Positions 16,750-26,881 are shown, numbered from the stretch's first letter. The stretch is DNA of 64,000 nt from Bdellovibrionales bacterium (GCA_016714165.1 JADJNU010000007.1:1-64000), one strand, 5' to 3'. Notes: generated by a model not told the origin, from the letters alone. Numbers and translations: made by a program.

Positions 16750-19700
16750 CAAGGATGACAGTTCGTTTCATTGGATCATCGCTTTTTATTTTTCTGGCCG
16801 CTTGCTCAGGCGGTGGCGGGGGAGATAGCGCCGGAGGTGGCGGTACTGCGCCGCCAACAGATAGTATTACTATGCCAACTACAGCTTATCAGGATAAAGC
16901 CCTTTCTGTTGATTTATCTGGAATAAATTCACTGTCCTCTATCACTCTTCATAATGCACCAAGCTGGCTGACATTCAATTCGACTTCCAAAACGTTGGAA
17001 GGAATACCTAACGACAATGTAAATGTTGCGGATTTAAATATTCTCGTCACAAAAACAGATGGCACTAACAAGACGTTCGGTCCCTACTCGATAACGGTCA
17101 TCGGGGACCCGCTCAAAAAATATCAATGGCATATAAAAAATGAAGGCCAAGCCAATTTCGCAACTAACCCCGGACTGCCAAACAACGATGTCAACGAGGC
17201 GCAAACAATTCAGGATGGTATTACTGGGAACAACGTCAAGGTCGCAGTCAGTGATTCAGGAGTAGAAATCGCCCACGAGGACCTTGCAGCAAATGTGCTC
17301 TCTGGCGCATCCAGAAACTACACCCTATCCGCACCGTATATAGGCAACCCCACTCCTACGAGTACAACTGACTATTCCGTTTTTCATGGAACTGCCGTAG
17401 CGGGAATTATTGGCGCGGTTGGATGGAACGGGAAAGGTGGCCGAGGCATTGCGCCAAGCTGTCAGTTAGCTGGATTCAGATATATTGGAGCCACTCAAAA
17501 TACGGCGACTTCAATTGATCAGGCCAATGGCTCATTTGATATTTTTAACTATAGTTACGGAGGCGAACCGATTTTTCCAAAGCCTGAAAATACGACCTAT
17601 CAAGCACAACTACGGTATGGAACAACAAGCCAACGGAATGGAAAAGGGTCCCTCTATGTGAAGTCGGCTGGAAATGAATTTGAATCGGAGTGGGAATATG
17701 ATGCCTCTGGTGGAACCGCGAATTGTTTCAATGTCGGATCGGGTGCTAACGGAGTTTGCCATTATTATGGGAACTCAAATCTCGGAAGCATTGAAAATAC
17801 GAGTCCCGACATTGTTGTCGTGGGAGCGCTGAGTGCTAAGGGAACACGGTCTTCATACAGTTCCCCTGGTAGTAATATCTGGGTTTCTGCTCCTGGAGGC
17901 GAATTTGGCACTGACGATCCTGCGATCATGACAACAGACCTTCAAACTTGTAGTAAGGGACGATCATCTAATTTGATTAGCCCTGCAAATTCATTTGAAA
18001 ATAGTGCCTCGCTTAATACGAATTGCAACTATACTTCCGCGATGAATGGCACATCGTCAGCAGCACCAGCTACTAGCGGAGTTATTGCACTTATTCTCCA
18101 GGCAAACCCGAATCTCACCTGGCGGGATGTAAAATATATTTTGGCTGCGACTGCTACAAAAACTGACGCATCAGCAATTGCTACTCAGCATCCTGGCAAT
18201 ATGAATTTGGCTGGGTATACTTATCAACAAGGTTGGGTGCAGAACGGTGCAGGCTTCTGGTTTCACAACTGGTATGGTTTTGGAAGAGTCAATGCTGACA
18301 ATGCGGTCAGCATGGCAAAATCTTATCCTGGCACTCTAAATCCGATGCAAATTACACAGGAATCAAATGGGGATTGGTACTACACATCGGGTACGATCTC
18401 TCAATCGATACCCGACAACTCTGCTGCTGGAACAAGTTCATCCATCAATGTTCGCCATAATCTAATAGTTGAAAGTGTCCAAATGAAATTTGCGACCACT
18501 CATCAGTGGATGACTGATCTAGGCGTTGAAGTTACATCCCCTTCAGGAACCAAAAGTATCCTCTTAAATATTAATAGCGGAATTTTTAAAAATCCAACTC
18601 TTACATACGATGCACTTCTCTTAAGTAACGCCTTTTATGGAGAACCTTCTGCGGGAAACTGGACATTAAAAATTGTTGATGGTGCCACCGGAGGCACAGG
18701 CACTCTTACCAGTTGGCAAATTGATATAATAGGGCACTTAGATCCATCTCCGTCTGATACGACTCCCCCACAACCCGTCACAAATTTAACTCATGCGTCT
18801 GCATATAATTCAAGCTCGTCAAGTCCGATCTTTTCGTGGGCGGACAGCTCCTCAGGAGACGTATTAAGATACGAGTATTCCATAGGTACATCAGCTGGTG
18901 GAACGGAAAAAAAGGGGTGGACATCCGTTGGAGCTATGACCTCTAGTCAAGCTGAAGGAATGTCTCTTATCCCAGGACAAACATATTTCGTTACTGTTAG
19001 AGCTATTGATACTTCCGAAAATATTTCTCCTGTTTTAATTTCTACAGGCTGGTTGTACTCAACCGAAGCAGAACCAACTCTCGCAATTTCTTCTCCCTCA
19101 GTATTAAAAATGAATTCGAGTTTTTCATCAGACTATATTGTTGCGTACTCGGGAGCTTCAACTATAACTCTTGTGGCTGAAGACGTAACCCTAAATCAAA
19201 CAGGTGGTGTCTCGTGTTCAAAATCAGTCGGAGGTTCTGGAATTACAACAAGAACGGTAACGATATCAAGCTGTACAGGTAATGGCACTTTAACAATATC
19301 CATAGGACCTAATACAGCAGTCAACGGAGTTGGTGTTCAAACTTCATCGTTGGGTCCCAGCTCGATTATTACAATAGATAATACAGCACCTTCGGTTTCC
19401 GGCTTGACAAATGATGGCGCTGTAACAAAAACGAAATTTTGGACATGGAGTTGTAACGATTCACCATGTACTTATCGGCATTCGATTGATACCTCAGCAA
19501 TTACAGTACCAAGTGGAGGATACTCTTCATCTGTTACAGCAACACAATCAACTGGTACATCGACGTACTATATTCATGTTCAAGCAAAAGACGCTGCTGG
19601 AAATGAAAGTTCAGTCGCACACGTGTCTGCTGTTCTCGACAATACTGCTCCGAATTTAACTGGTTTAAGTAATGATTCAAGTTGGGCGATATCTAAAATT

Positions 19701-21023
19701 TGGACTTGGGGTTGTGATGAATCTGGTTGCAATTACCGCTTTGTTGTAGATACAAATTCTAATACGGTACCTAGCGATTCCTTTTCCTCAACTGCTTCAA
19801 CAAGCAAAACAAGTGCGACTGGCACTTTTTATATTCATGTTCAGGCCCAAGACCCCGCAGGGAATACGTCCTCTGTAGCTCATGTATCGGCTAATATTGA
19901 CAATACCGTACCAACTCAGCCCGGTACTATCACTAAGGCCAACTACTCCACAAGCTTAACCTCATCCCCAACATTATCATGGGTTACTTCCTCCGATATT
20001 GGAGCCGGGATTAATCGTTATGAAGTTGCAGTAGGGAGCACTTCTGGTGGCGCTGAAGCATTAAATTGGACATCTGTTGGAAATGTTTTAGGTACGACCG
20101 TCAACTCTCTCGATCTATCGAATGGGACAGCTTACTTTCCATCCATCCGCGCAGTTGATGTGGCTGGTAATATTTCGGTTGTCAGAACTGGAACGTCGTG
20201 GACGGTAGACAATGTCGCTCCCACTACGGTATCAAGTCTTAACGACGGAACTACCACCCATTTGGTAGACCGTAGTCCTTTGCTAACGTGGAGTTCGTCA
20301 TCAGATTTAGGTTCGGGTATATCAACTTACCAGATTGCCATTGGGACTACTTCTGGTGGCACTAATGTAACTGGTTGGACCTCTGTTGGAAATGTAACAA
20401 GTCATACAATAACAGGTTTAACTTTGCTTCCTGGGTCTACCTATTATGCATCAATTCGTGTTGTTGATAGTGCTACCAATATTAGTTCAATTGCAAATGG
20501 AGATGGTTGGTTAGTACACCCCTGTTCCCCTACTGGATCGATAGTCTTTCTCGCTCTGACTAACACAGAACAGAGTTTTCAAGTGCCCTCAGGATGCGAT
20601 GAAATACTTGTAAAATCTTGGGGTGCCGGTGGTGGAAATGGTGGAACAGGTTCGTCAACACAAGGAGCATCAGGGGCAGGAGGTGCGTTTGCATCTGGTG
20701 AAATTCCCGTAACACAAAATGAAACCCTCACAATAGTCGTTGGTGAAAAGGGATCTGACGGTGTCGGGGTCATAAGCGGTGTTGGTTCCGGTGGAGGTGG
20801 CGGTGGTGGTGGTTTTACTGCTGTTTATCGTAGTTCATTACCTTTATTAATTGCTTCTGGCGGTGGTGGAGGCGGTGGTGGAGCAAGAAACCCATCATAT
20901 TCACCACTGCCCGGTAATCCAGGAGGAATCATTGCTGCAAGCTGTACATCTGAGTTTAATTGTTCACTTATGTTAGGCGGTATTGGTGGTGGTTCAGGGT
21001 CTCTTTCTGCTGGTGGTACGTAA
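16746..21023 (+). CDS. S8 subtilisin-like lipoprotein protease, 5' part, split by an IS66 insertion
   Basis: 1425 codons remain, ending at a TAA supplied by the IS66 end. Lipobox LAAC (Cys20) and a Gly-rich linker; a putative Ig-like domain (about 40-120); S8 catalytic domain with Asp170 (VSDSG), His214 (FHGTAVAG), oxyanion Asn310 (SAGNEF) and Ser437 (NGTSSAAP); a kexin-type P domain (about 545-660); then fibronectin/Ig-like repeats with recurrent WTSVG...P-G-x-x-Y motifs; last a Gly-rich region. The remaining 104 codons are found in frame at 28644-28956; removing the insertion and one copy of the 8-bp duplication restores a 1528-aa protein. Catalytic domains are intact, so a shortened enzyme may still be made, but its C-terminal Gly-rich domain is truncated. 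Confidence 0.88.
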   Translation: MTRMTVRFIGSSLFIFLAACSGGGGGDSAGGGGTAPPTDSITMPTTAYQDKALSVDLSGINSLSSITLHNAPSWLTFNSTSKTLEGIPNDNVNVADLNILVTKTDGTNKTFGPYSITVIGDPLKKYQWHIKNEGQANFATNPGLPNNDVNEAQTIQDGITGNNVKVAVSDSGVEIAHEDLAANVLSGASRNYTLSAPYIGNPTPTSTTDYSVFHGTAVAGIIGAVGWNGKGGRGIAPSCQLAGFRYIGATQNTATSIDQANGSFDIFNYSYGGEPIFPKPENTTYQAQLRYGTTSQRNGKGSLYVKSAGNEFESEWEYDASGGTANCFNVGSGANGVCHYYGNSNLGSIENTSPDIVVVGALSAKGTRSSYSSPGSNIWVSAPGGEFGTDDPAIMTTDLQTCSKGRSSNLISPANSFENSASLNTNCNYTSAMNGTSSAAPATSGVIALILQANPNLTWRDVKYILAATATKTDASAIATQHPGNMNLAGYTYQQGWVQNGAGFWFHNWYGFGRVNADNAVSMAKSYPGTLNPMQITQESNGDWYYTSGTISQSIPDNSAAGTSSSINVRHNLIVESVQMKFATTHQWMTDLGVEVTSPSGTKSILLNINSGIFKNPTLTYDALLLSNAFYGEPSAGNWTLKIVDGATGGTGTLTSWQIDIIGHLDPSPSDTTPPQPVTNLTHASAYNSSSSSPIFSWADSSSGDVLRYEYSIGTSAGGTEKKGWTSVGAMTSSQAEGMSLIPGQTYFVTVRAIDTSENISPVLISTGWLYSTEAEPTLAISSPSVLKMNSSFSSDYIVAYSGASTITLVAEDVTLNQTGGVSCSKSVGGSGITTRTVTISSCTGNGTLTISIGPNTAVNGVGVQTSSLGPSSIITIDNTAPSVSGLTNDGAVTKTKFWTWSCNDSPCTYRHSIDTSAITVPSGGYSSSVTATQSTGTSTYYIHVQAKDAAGNESSVAHVSAVLDNTAPNLTGLSNDSSWAISKIWTWGCDESGCNYRFVVDTNSNTVPSDSFSSTASTSKTSATGTFYIHVQAQDPAGNTSSVAHVSANIDNTVPTQPGTITKANYSTSLTSSPTLSWVTSSDIGAGINRYEVAVGSTSGGAEALNWTSVGNVLGTTVNSLDLSNGTAYFPSIRAVDVAGNISVVRTGTSWTVDNVAPTTVSSLNDGTTTHLVDRSPLLTWSSSSDLGSGISTYQIAIGTTSGGTNVTGWTSVGNVTSHTITGLTLLPGSTYYASIRVVDSATNISSIANGDGWLVHPCSPTGSIVFLALTNTEQSFQVPSGCDEILVKSWGAGGGNGGTGSSTQGASGAGGAFASGEIPVTQNETLTIVVGEKGSDGVGVISGVGSGGGGGGGGFTAVYRSSLPLLIASGGGGGGGGARNPSYSPLPGNPGGIIAASCTSEFNCSLMLGGIGGGSGSLSAGGT

Positions 21024-21093
21024 GCGCTCCATAAACCCTATTTTTGTGATTTGAACTTTCCACATATATTGCTCAGCAACCAAGGAGGCTTGA

Positions 21094-21396
21094 GTGGAAA
21101 ATTCTGATCAAAGATTAAAAACCAAACAATATTGGCAAACTAAAATCAGGGAGGCAGAAAATTTCTCTGGCTCCGAGACCGAGTTCTGTCGACAAGAGGG
21201 ACTGAACAACACCACGTTCAAGAATTGGAAGTATCGACTATCCATGGGAAGCAAGAGAGGGAGTGTTGGACGCCGAAAGCCGGTGAGCTCTGCTTTTGTT
21301 CCAGTGAAAATTCAGAAACCAAGAGCGGTTCGTTCGCTCCCTGACGCACAATGGGTGGCTGAGCTGATCTTTTATCTGCAGGGAGGTACTAGGTGA
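21094..21396 (+). CDS. tnpA: IS66 accessory protein TnpA
   Basis: 100 aa with GTG start. The helix-turn-helix region WQTKIREAENFSGSETEFCR then TTFKNWKYRL matches the IS66 TnpA/orf1 pattern (EFCRxxxxxxxTFxxWrrrl). It overlaps tnpB by 4 nt. Confidence 0.85.
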   Translation: MENSDQRLKTKQYWQTKIREAENFSGSETEFCRQEGLNNTTFKNWKYRLSMGSKRGSVGRRKPVSSAFVPVKIQKPRAVRSLPDAQWVAELIFYLQGGTR

Positions 21397-21749
21397 AATC
21401 TCCCAGTCAATTTGAGGGTGTTTTTCTGCATCGAGATCCTGTCGATTTGCGCCGTGGGATTCCGGGATTGAGTCAGATTGTGGAGAGTGCCCAGATGGGA
21501 AAGTTGAACGGGAAAAATCTTTTCGTGTTCTGTGGTCGACGACGGCACACGATCAAGATTCTGTATTTTGATCGAAGTGGGTTCTGTCTATGGCAAAAGC
21601 AATTGGATGTGGAAAAGTTCCCATGGCCGAGGAAATCTTTGCAGGAAGTAGTCCACATATCCACAGAGCAATTGAGCTGGCTTCTGGAAGGTTATGATGT
21701 TTGGAAAATGAAGCCATTTTCAGAAATAAATTTTGAAAGAGTCTGTTGA
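21393..21749 (+). CDS. tnpB: IS66 accessory protein TnpB
   Basis: 118 aa. Family signatures PVDLRRGIPGL, LFVFCGRRRHTIKILYFDRSGF and KRLE-like C-terminal part (LDVEKFPWP) mark the IS66 TnpB/Orf2 protein. Starts at GTG within the tnpA stop region, suggesting coupled translation. Required with TnpA for transposition in characterised IS66 elements. Confidence 0.88.
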   Translation: MKSPSQFEGVFLHRDPVDLRRGIPGLSQIVESAQMGKLNGKNLFVFCGRRRHTIKILYFDRSGFCLWQKQLDVEKFPWPRKSLQEVVHISTEQLSWLLEGYDVWKMKPFSEINFERVC

Positions 21750-21781
21750 TCTTTCGAAGAAAATGTTGAAGAGTCCCGCGC

Positions 21782-23335
21782 ATGCAGCCGCGAGAGCTAT
21801 TTTCAAAACAAGAAGAGTTGTCCTCAGAGAATGAAGGCCTGAGAGCGCGTGCTCGTCTTGATGAAGAGAAGATCAAGTTCCTGCAAAGTGAGGTCACTTG
21901 GTTGCATGAGCAGATCCGTTCTCTCAAACGAGCGCAGTTTGGTAGAAAGTCGGAGTGTTGGGTGTCGCCGGAGCAGGGGGTGCTCTACAACGAAGTGGAA
22001 CTTGAAGTCTCCAAAGGAACATCCGAAGAGGATGAAACGCAGGTCGAGGTCACGGTTCCTGCGCATAAAAGGAAGCGAGGTCATCGTCGTCCAATCCCCG
22101 AGAATCTTGAGCGGGAAGTGGTGAAGATCGAGCTTCCAGAAAATGAGCGATTTACTGAAGAGGGAGACCCTCTCAAGGTGATTGGCTGGGAGGTTTCCGA
22201 GAAGCTCAAATATGAGCCAGCCAAAGTCAGTGTCCTCCGCTATGAGCGGGCCAAGTATGGAGTGGATAGCGGGGACTATGTGAAGACCGCTCCGCCTGTG
22301 CCTTGCGTGATCCCTAAGGGGATTGCCACTCCCGAGTTGCTTGCCGCCATTATCACCTCCAAATATTGCGATGGACTTCCGCTGTACCGGATTGAGGAGA
22401 TCATGGAGCGTCAGGGAGTTGATCTTCCCCGCAGCACGATGGCCCGCTGGGTTGTGCAAGTGGCGCAGGCTCTTGTGCCTGTCTGGAATGTTCTTTCAGA
22501 CCGGCTGATAACCTCTTTTTATGTGGCCGTGGATGAGACGCAAGTGCAGGTTCTCAAAGAGAATGGCAGGAAGGCCGAAGACAAATCATGGATGTGGGTG
22601 AGGAGTACGCCCTACGGGGACGAGAAGATTGTTCTGTTTGATTACCGCATATCCCGGAGCCAGGAAGCGGCCAGGCAGCTTCTGGACGGGATTACAGGAT
22701 ATCTGCAATGTGACGGATTGAATGCCTATGATGTGTTGGAAAAACAAGAGGGCGTGATCCGCATAGGATGTGGGATGCACTCCCGCAGGAAGTTTGAATC
22801 TGCCACAGTGGATGGGGCTAAGTCCGGCCGAAGCCTTGGAGAGGCAGGACTTGGTTACTTTAAAAAACTGTATGATCTGGAAGAAAAAATCGGCGAGAAG
22901 CCGCCTGATGAGCGGTACCGTCTGAGGCTGGAAATAGCTGAGCCCATCTGGAAAGAGATGAAGGAGTGGGCTGAAGGGCATCAGCCCAAGGTTCCAGCAA
23001 AAAGCAAGATCGGAGGGGCCCTCCGCTACTTTTTGAATGAGTATGAGTACCTGACGGGCTACCTCAAGGATGGGCGTCTGGAGGCGGACAATGGCTTTAC
23101 GGAGAGAGCGATCCGCAAGTATGCCATCGGAAGGAATGCGTGGCTGTTTTCCGACACCCCCGCAGGGGCCGAAGCCAGCAGTATCATGTACAGTTTCACT
23201 GTCACAGCCAAAATCAATGGGGTGAACCCCTACGCGGCCATGGTTCGAATGCTCACTGAGCTACCACTGGCCAAATCCCTAGAAGACTTCGAGCGCCTCG
23301 CTGAGATCATTTTATCACCTGATTCTCGAGCCTGA
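21782..23335 (+). CDS. tnpC: IS66 transposase TnpC
   Basis: 517 aa, full family length. N-terminal leucine-zipper coiled coil (about 5-55, with IKFLQSEVTWLHEQIRSLKR), a C-x-linker region, then the DDE domain: VAVDETQVQVL, YLQCDGLNAYD, and LEADNGFTERAIRKYAIGRN with the terminal Glu. The C-terminal IS66 motif (FSDTPAGAEASSIMYSF, then TAKINGVNPYAAM) is intact. Appears functional and would be the enzyme for the 7.6-kb event. Confidence 0.92.
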   Translation: MQPRELFSKQEELSSENEGLRARARLDEEKIKFLQSEVTWLHEQIRSLKRAQFGRKSECWVSPEQGVLYNEVELEVSKGTSEEDETQVEVTVPAHKRKRGHRRPIPENLEREVVKIELPENERFTEEGDPLKVIGWEVSEKLKYEPAKVSVLRYERAKYGVDSGDYVKTAPPVPCVIPKGIATPELLAAIITSKYCDGLPLYRIEEIMERQGVDLPRSTMARWVVQVAQALVPVWNVLSDRLITSFYVAVDETQVQVLKENGRKAEDKSWMWVRSTPYGDEKIVLFDYRISRSQEAARQLLDGITGYLQCDGLNAYDVLEKQEGVIRIGCGMHSRRKFESATVDGAKSGRSLGEAGLGYFKKLYDLEEKIGEKPPDERYRLRLEIAEPIWKEMKEWAEGHQPKVPAKSKIGGALRYFLNEYEYLTGYLKDGRLEADNGFTERAIRKYAIGRNAWLFSDTPAGAEASSIMYSFTVTAKINGVNPYAAMVRMLTELPLAKSLEDFERLAEIILSPDSRA

Positions 23336-23513
23336 AAAATACAGGTTATGAATCGCTTACCTGTCGACTCTTTCTTTTTTTCATTTGCTTAAAGCCTATC
23401 CTCCATCCAGATTGCTCATTAAGTGGCTCTCTTATTGCAAATCCCCAATTCGGATTTTTTAGTTTTTTGTCAGATTTATCGAACTACCAAATTTTATTTT
23501 CCGGAGGAAGCTA

Positions 23514-24758
23514 ATGATGAGTAAAAGTATTTTAAGCCTGAGTTCACTCGTGGCCGTTGCCTTAATGACGGCTTCAACAATTGGTTGCAGTAAGCCCACA
23601 CATAAGGGTCAGAAGACATTTGACAAGGACCTGGTCGGGTACTGGGCTCCTTCTCCAAAAGATGTAGACTCTCCTGAAAAGGCCTCTGGCGCAGAAGACC
23701 AATCTAACGTGGCTCAGGTCACACGGATTGATCCTAACGGCGATGTCTTTGTTTTCGACGAAGAGAAACGTAGTTTCAACAAAATTGGAGTCGTGCAGGC
23801 GGACGGCTCGATTCTCCTGACGCCAGAGGTTTCAAATAGCGAGTTCGGTCCTGTCTCGTTTGTGTTAACTAAAATCGATATCGATAATATCAAGGTCGTT
23901 GGAACTGGTCCGGTGTCATCGGTACCAGGTTCAGGAGAGCCGGTGGGCAATCAGAAATTGGTGAAGAAGGACATATATTTTTTTAAGAGATTCACTCAAA
24001 GCCAACAAGAAGAATTTAACAAGGCCTTAGCGGCGGGAACCCAAAGGAAATCCCCCCCGAGCTCAGGTACGGTAGGCGGCCCTAGTGCGGCTACTCCTGG
24101 TGCCTTTGATGTGGATTTTGTGGGATACTGGGTGTTTCAGGGGCCGTATTATAACAATTATTACGATGTCTCGCCAGGGTCTGAGATTCCAAATGAGGCG
24201 AGAGTCCTTAGAGTTGATCAAAATGGGCAGGTCTTTATGTTAGCTCCTGCTCTTGGTCTTGCCATTGAAGATGGCGCACCCCCTTCTGTAAATGTTGGCG
24301 TTGTGCAATCGAACGGCGAGATTCTTTTGACACCAGAGTTTTTAGAGCTCGCTCCTGTTGGACTTATGGTTCTAATAAAAGATCAGTTCGGTCAGGTCCA
24401 AATTCGAATTGTGGAGGCTCAATTGGATTCAGACGGAGAGAGAATGGGTCGTCTTGATGATGAGTTCCACGTCGAACACTTGGCAAGAGTAACGGAAGAT
24501 CAATTTAAAAAGGCTGTCGAAAAACGAATCAAGAAGAGCATATCTGTCGAGGCTGTTGAGCCAGAAGCGCCTGCCGCTGCTGCCGAAGGAGAGCCAACGC
24601 AGCAGGAAGCAGCGGGCTTAGAAGAACCGCAGGTAGCTGGAAACCAAGAGTTAGAAGAGCCATCGCCAAGAATTCCAACAAACGAACTGGTTGAGATTGA
24701 CCCAATAACTTGGGAAGCTTCATTTCGCCAGCCAGTAAACCCCGCACTTCTTCAATAG
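23514..24758 (+). CDS. Lipoprotein with two tandem repeat domains
   Basis: 414 aa; lipobox TIGC (Cys25) and ribosome site GGAGG 6 nt upstream. Two homologous domains follow: residues about 35-155 (DLVGYWAPSP ... VTRIDPNGDVFVFDE ... GVVQADGSILLTPE) and about 195-315 (DFVGYWVFQG ... VLRVDQNGQVFML ... GVVQSNGEILLTPE). Each ends with a conserved helix (FTQSQQEEFNKAL / VTEDQFKKAVEKR). A Glu/Ala/Pro-rich tail closes the protein. No known family recognised. It came in with the IS66 event, so its original neighbourhood is elsewhere in the genome. Confidence 0.75.
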   Translation: MMSKSILSLSSLVAVALMTASTIGCSKPTHKGQKTFDKDLVGYWAPSPKDVDSPEKASGAEDQSNVAQVTRIDPNGDVFVFDEEKRSFNKIGVVQADGSILLTPEVSNSEFGPVSFVLTKIDIDNIKVVGTGPVSSVPGSGEPVGNQKLVKKDIYFFKRFTQSQQEEFNKALAAGTQRKSPPSSGTVGGPSAATPGAFDVDFVGYWVFQGPYYNNYYDVSPGSEIPNEARVLRVDQNGQVFMLAPALGLAIEDGAPPSVNVGVVQSNGEILLTPEFLELAPVGLMVLIKDQFGQVQIRIVEAQLDSDGERMGRLDDEFHVEHLARVTEDQFKKAVEKRIKKSISVEAVEPEAPAAAAEGEPTQQEAAGLEEPQVAGNQELEEPSPRIPTNELVEIDPITWEASFRQPVNPALLQ

Positions 24759-24876
24759 AAAAATCTGAAGGAGAGTGGCCGAACATTCCCATCCCATCCC
24801 TATTTCTTAGATCTGGATGGCGATGGGAGGCTGCTCAAGTTGAGGCAGATCCCTTGACCAATTGCTGGACAAATGC

Positions 24877-24944
24877 TGCCTCAAATTATTTCACTAAGTG
24901 TATCAAGGCCTTATGGCTTTTTGAGGCCTGGTAGGCATTTTTTT
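24877..24944 (+). terminator. Possible terminator after the tandem-repeat lipoprotein gene
   Basis: TGCCTCAAA (24877-24885) pairs with TTTGAGGC further on, and a small GCCT/AGGC stem precedes a T7 tract (24938-24944). Weak but correctly placed between two + strand genes. Confidence 0.4.
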
Positions 24945-25033
24945 CCTTTATTTCTCAATGTGGGCCGCCGATAGGTACTCTGTGAGTCGATTTTTGACTT
25001 GCCTTGAGGCAATATACTGGGAGGTATAGGAGC

Positions 25034-25465
25034 ATGGTACGTACAATGTGTATTCTTGTGTGTGATGAGCGTGAGACAGCTGACAAGTTGAAGTCCTTTG
25101 GACAAAGCAACGGTCTGACTGTTCAGGTTTATACGAATATGGAATGGCAGAAGGGAATGAGAGATTCTAGTTTTCTTCAGCAGCTTGCTGGAGAACTCCC
25201 ATCATTGGCGATTGGTTCAAAGCCAATTGATGTGGGTGCAAAGATTCTTCCTTTCCCAGGTCCAGGTCAGCGCATGGATCATAACGGAAAAGTACAAACG
25301 ATCAATGAAATGGAAGCTCATGCGATTGAGAACGCCATTCATGAGTTCAATGGTAACTTAACTGAAGCAGCAAAGGCTCTGGGTATTGGCCGAGCCACCT
25401 TGTATCGCAAGGTTAAGCAATACAACATTGATCCTTCTGCTGCGAGACGGAGACGAGTTGCTTAG
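25034..25465 (+). CDS. Fis-type helix-turn-helix regulator
   Basis: About 143 aa from the ATG at 25034 (preceded by GGGAGG and AGGAG). The C-terminal 45 residues are a Fis-type HTH: EAHAIENAIHEFNGNLTEAA followed by KALGIGRATLYRKVKQYNI, as at the end of NtrC-family activators. The N-terminal half is short and lacks a recognisable receiver aspartate or AAA+ domain. A stand-alone DNA-binding protein is likely. A strong terminator follows. Passenger of the IS66 event. Confidence 0.75.
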   Translation: MVRTMCILVCDERETADKLKSFGQSNGLTVQVYTNMEWQKGMRDSSFLQQLAGELPSLAIGSKPIDVGAKILPFPGPGQRMDHNGKVQTINEMEAHAIENAIHEFNGNLTEAAKALGIGRATLYRKVKQYNIDPSAARRRRVA

Positions 25466-25515
25466 ACGAAAGGATTTTAACCTTTCACTTATTTCTTTAT
25501 TAGCCTGAAAACGAG

Positions 25516-25548
25516 AAGACCGGAGCGATAAGTCCGGTCTTTTTTTTC
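25516..25548 (+). terminator. Strong rho-independent terminator
   Basis: AAGACCGGA (25516-25524) pairs perfectly with TCCGGTCTT (25533-25541), followed by a T-tract to 25547. It ends the Fis-type regulator transcript. Confidence 0.9.
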
Positions 25549-25634
25549 GTGCCGTTGTTCAGTCCTGCAGATGTATGGCTGTGCAGATGTGCAATTGAGC
25601 AGTTGAGATATTCTTGAGAGCAGCGATCGGAAGC

Positions 25635-26867
25635 ATGTTGACAAAGCAAGCATGGATTTTATGGATCGGAGGATCTCTTCTGGTGTCCCTCTTGGCGGGC
25701 ATGGCTTATTTTTCAGAAAAGCACAGAATTCATCTCGAATTGATTGCTTATGTTTGTAGTCTGGTTGAAGAGAAATTCTACGATGAGTCCGCTGAACTTA
25801 ACAATTGGGCAGATGGCTGTAGGTCAGAGGCCCAGAAAATGGACTACCTCGAAGATACGCGTACTGTTCTGTCCCGCTTGCAAGCTCAACTCTACCGTCT
25901 TGGAATCTCTCATTCGGCGATTTATACTCCTTCAGAGGATAGGCTTCTTTGGGAGGGTCAGGGGAGAGAGAATGGGACCCGTGTTCGCCAAATTGAAGAT
26001 AAATATGTTGTCATCGAGGTGCTGCCTGGTAGCGCTGCTCTCAGGGCTGGAATAGCTCCTGGAGATCTTGTTGAAGAATATGCTGGAGAGGCCGTCTATT
26101 CAGAGTGGCAACTCAATCAATTTTCTGGAACATTTGTTCTTCGTCGTGGTGATAAGCGATTTTCAGTTTTTTTGGAGCCGACAGAAATTAACGTCGATTT
26201 TAATCCTGTATTGGTCCCTGCAAAAAAGGACGTGGGCCTTTTGAAGATATCGAGCTTTCGGAATTCCTATTTTAAGAAGGAAGACTGGTTAAAAATCGTG
26301 AAGGCGATGGCGCAATACAAGGAAATGATAATTGATATTCGAGAGAACCATGGCGGCGGCTTTGTTTCTGCTCTTCGTGCTCTTTCTCCCTTCTTTTGTG
26401 ACAGAACCAAGATTGGTCGCCTTCTCCAGCCGAGAAAAAACAAGGCGTTGAAATTGGAATTTGAGGACAACATGGACGAGACCTATCAGCACGGACTCTT
26501 GGATGTGGCCGGAGAGGTGGGTCTTTTTACCTATCCGGGATATGGCTGCTTTCGGGGGCCGGTAACAGTATTGACTAATTTTCAAACGGGCTCGGTATCG
26601 GAGATCTTCGCTTACGCTTTTAAACTGAGAGCCCGTTCCCGAGTGTGGGGAGAGCCGACTGCAGGAGATGTGGTTCTCGCGATATGGTATTTTTTATTTC
26701 CGTTGCCTAGAGGCTATAGTATCTCTGTTCCTGAGGCTATCTATCTCACTCACGATGAGATCAATCTTGAAGCGGGAGGGGTGTGGCCCGATAGAATACT
26801 TAGCTATCGCCTGGAGGACGCCATTCGTGGGCGTGACACATGGATTGAGCAGGCCGCTATTCAATAA
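25635..26867 (+). CDS. Membrane-anchored S41 (C-terminal processing) peptidase
   Basis: About 410 aa from the ATG at 25635. A signal anchor (WILWIGGSLLVSLLAGMAYF), a PDZ-like region (about 125-200; VLPGSAALRAGIAPGDLVEE), then the S41 core: VGLLKISSFRN, MIIDIRENHGGG, PVTVLTNFQTGSVSEIFAYA where the nucleophile Ser lies in G-S-V-S-E, and WGEPTAGDV. All main CPP/tail-specific protease motifs are present except an obvious general-base Lys in the usual spacing. Probably periplasmic processing of exported proteins. Convergent with the TPR gene. Passenger of the IS66 event. Confidence 0.82.
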   Translation: MLTKQAWILWIGGSLLVSLLAGMAYFSEKHRIHLELIAYVCSLVEEKFYDESAELNNWADGCRSEAQKMDYLEDTRTVLSRLQAQLYRLGISHSAIYTPSEDRLLWEGQGRENGTRVRQIEDKYVVIEVLPGSAALRAGIAPGDLVEEYAGEAVYSEWQLNQFSGTFVLRRGDKRFSVFLEPTEINVDFNPVLVPAKKDVGLLKISSFRNSYFKKEDWLKIVKAMAQYKEMIIDIRENHGGGFVSALRALSPFFCDRTKIGRLLQPRKNKALKLEFEDNMDETYQHGLLDVAGEVGLFTYPGYGCFRGPVTVLTNFQTGSVSEIFAYAFKLRARSRVWGEPTAGDVVLAIWYFLFPLPRGYSISVPEAIYLTHDEINLEAGGVWPDRILSYRLEDAIRGRDTWIEQAAIQ

Positions 26868-26881
26868 GAGGTTCTTGGCTG

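Larger units (their letters stand above)
21020..23360 (+). mobile_element. IS66-family insertion sequence
   Basis: 2341 bp with terminal inverted repeats GTAAGCGCTCCATAAACC and, at the right, the complement of GTAAGCGATTCATAACC. It carries the three-gene set tnpA-tnpB-tnpC typical of IS66. All three frames are intact. Flanking 8-mers differ (GGTGGTAC and CTGTCGAC), as expected if the right flank moved with it. Confidence 0.88.
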
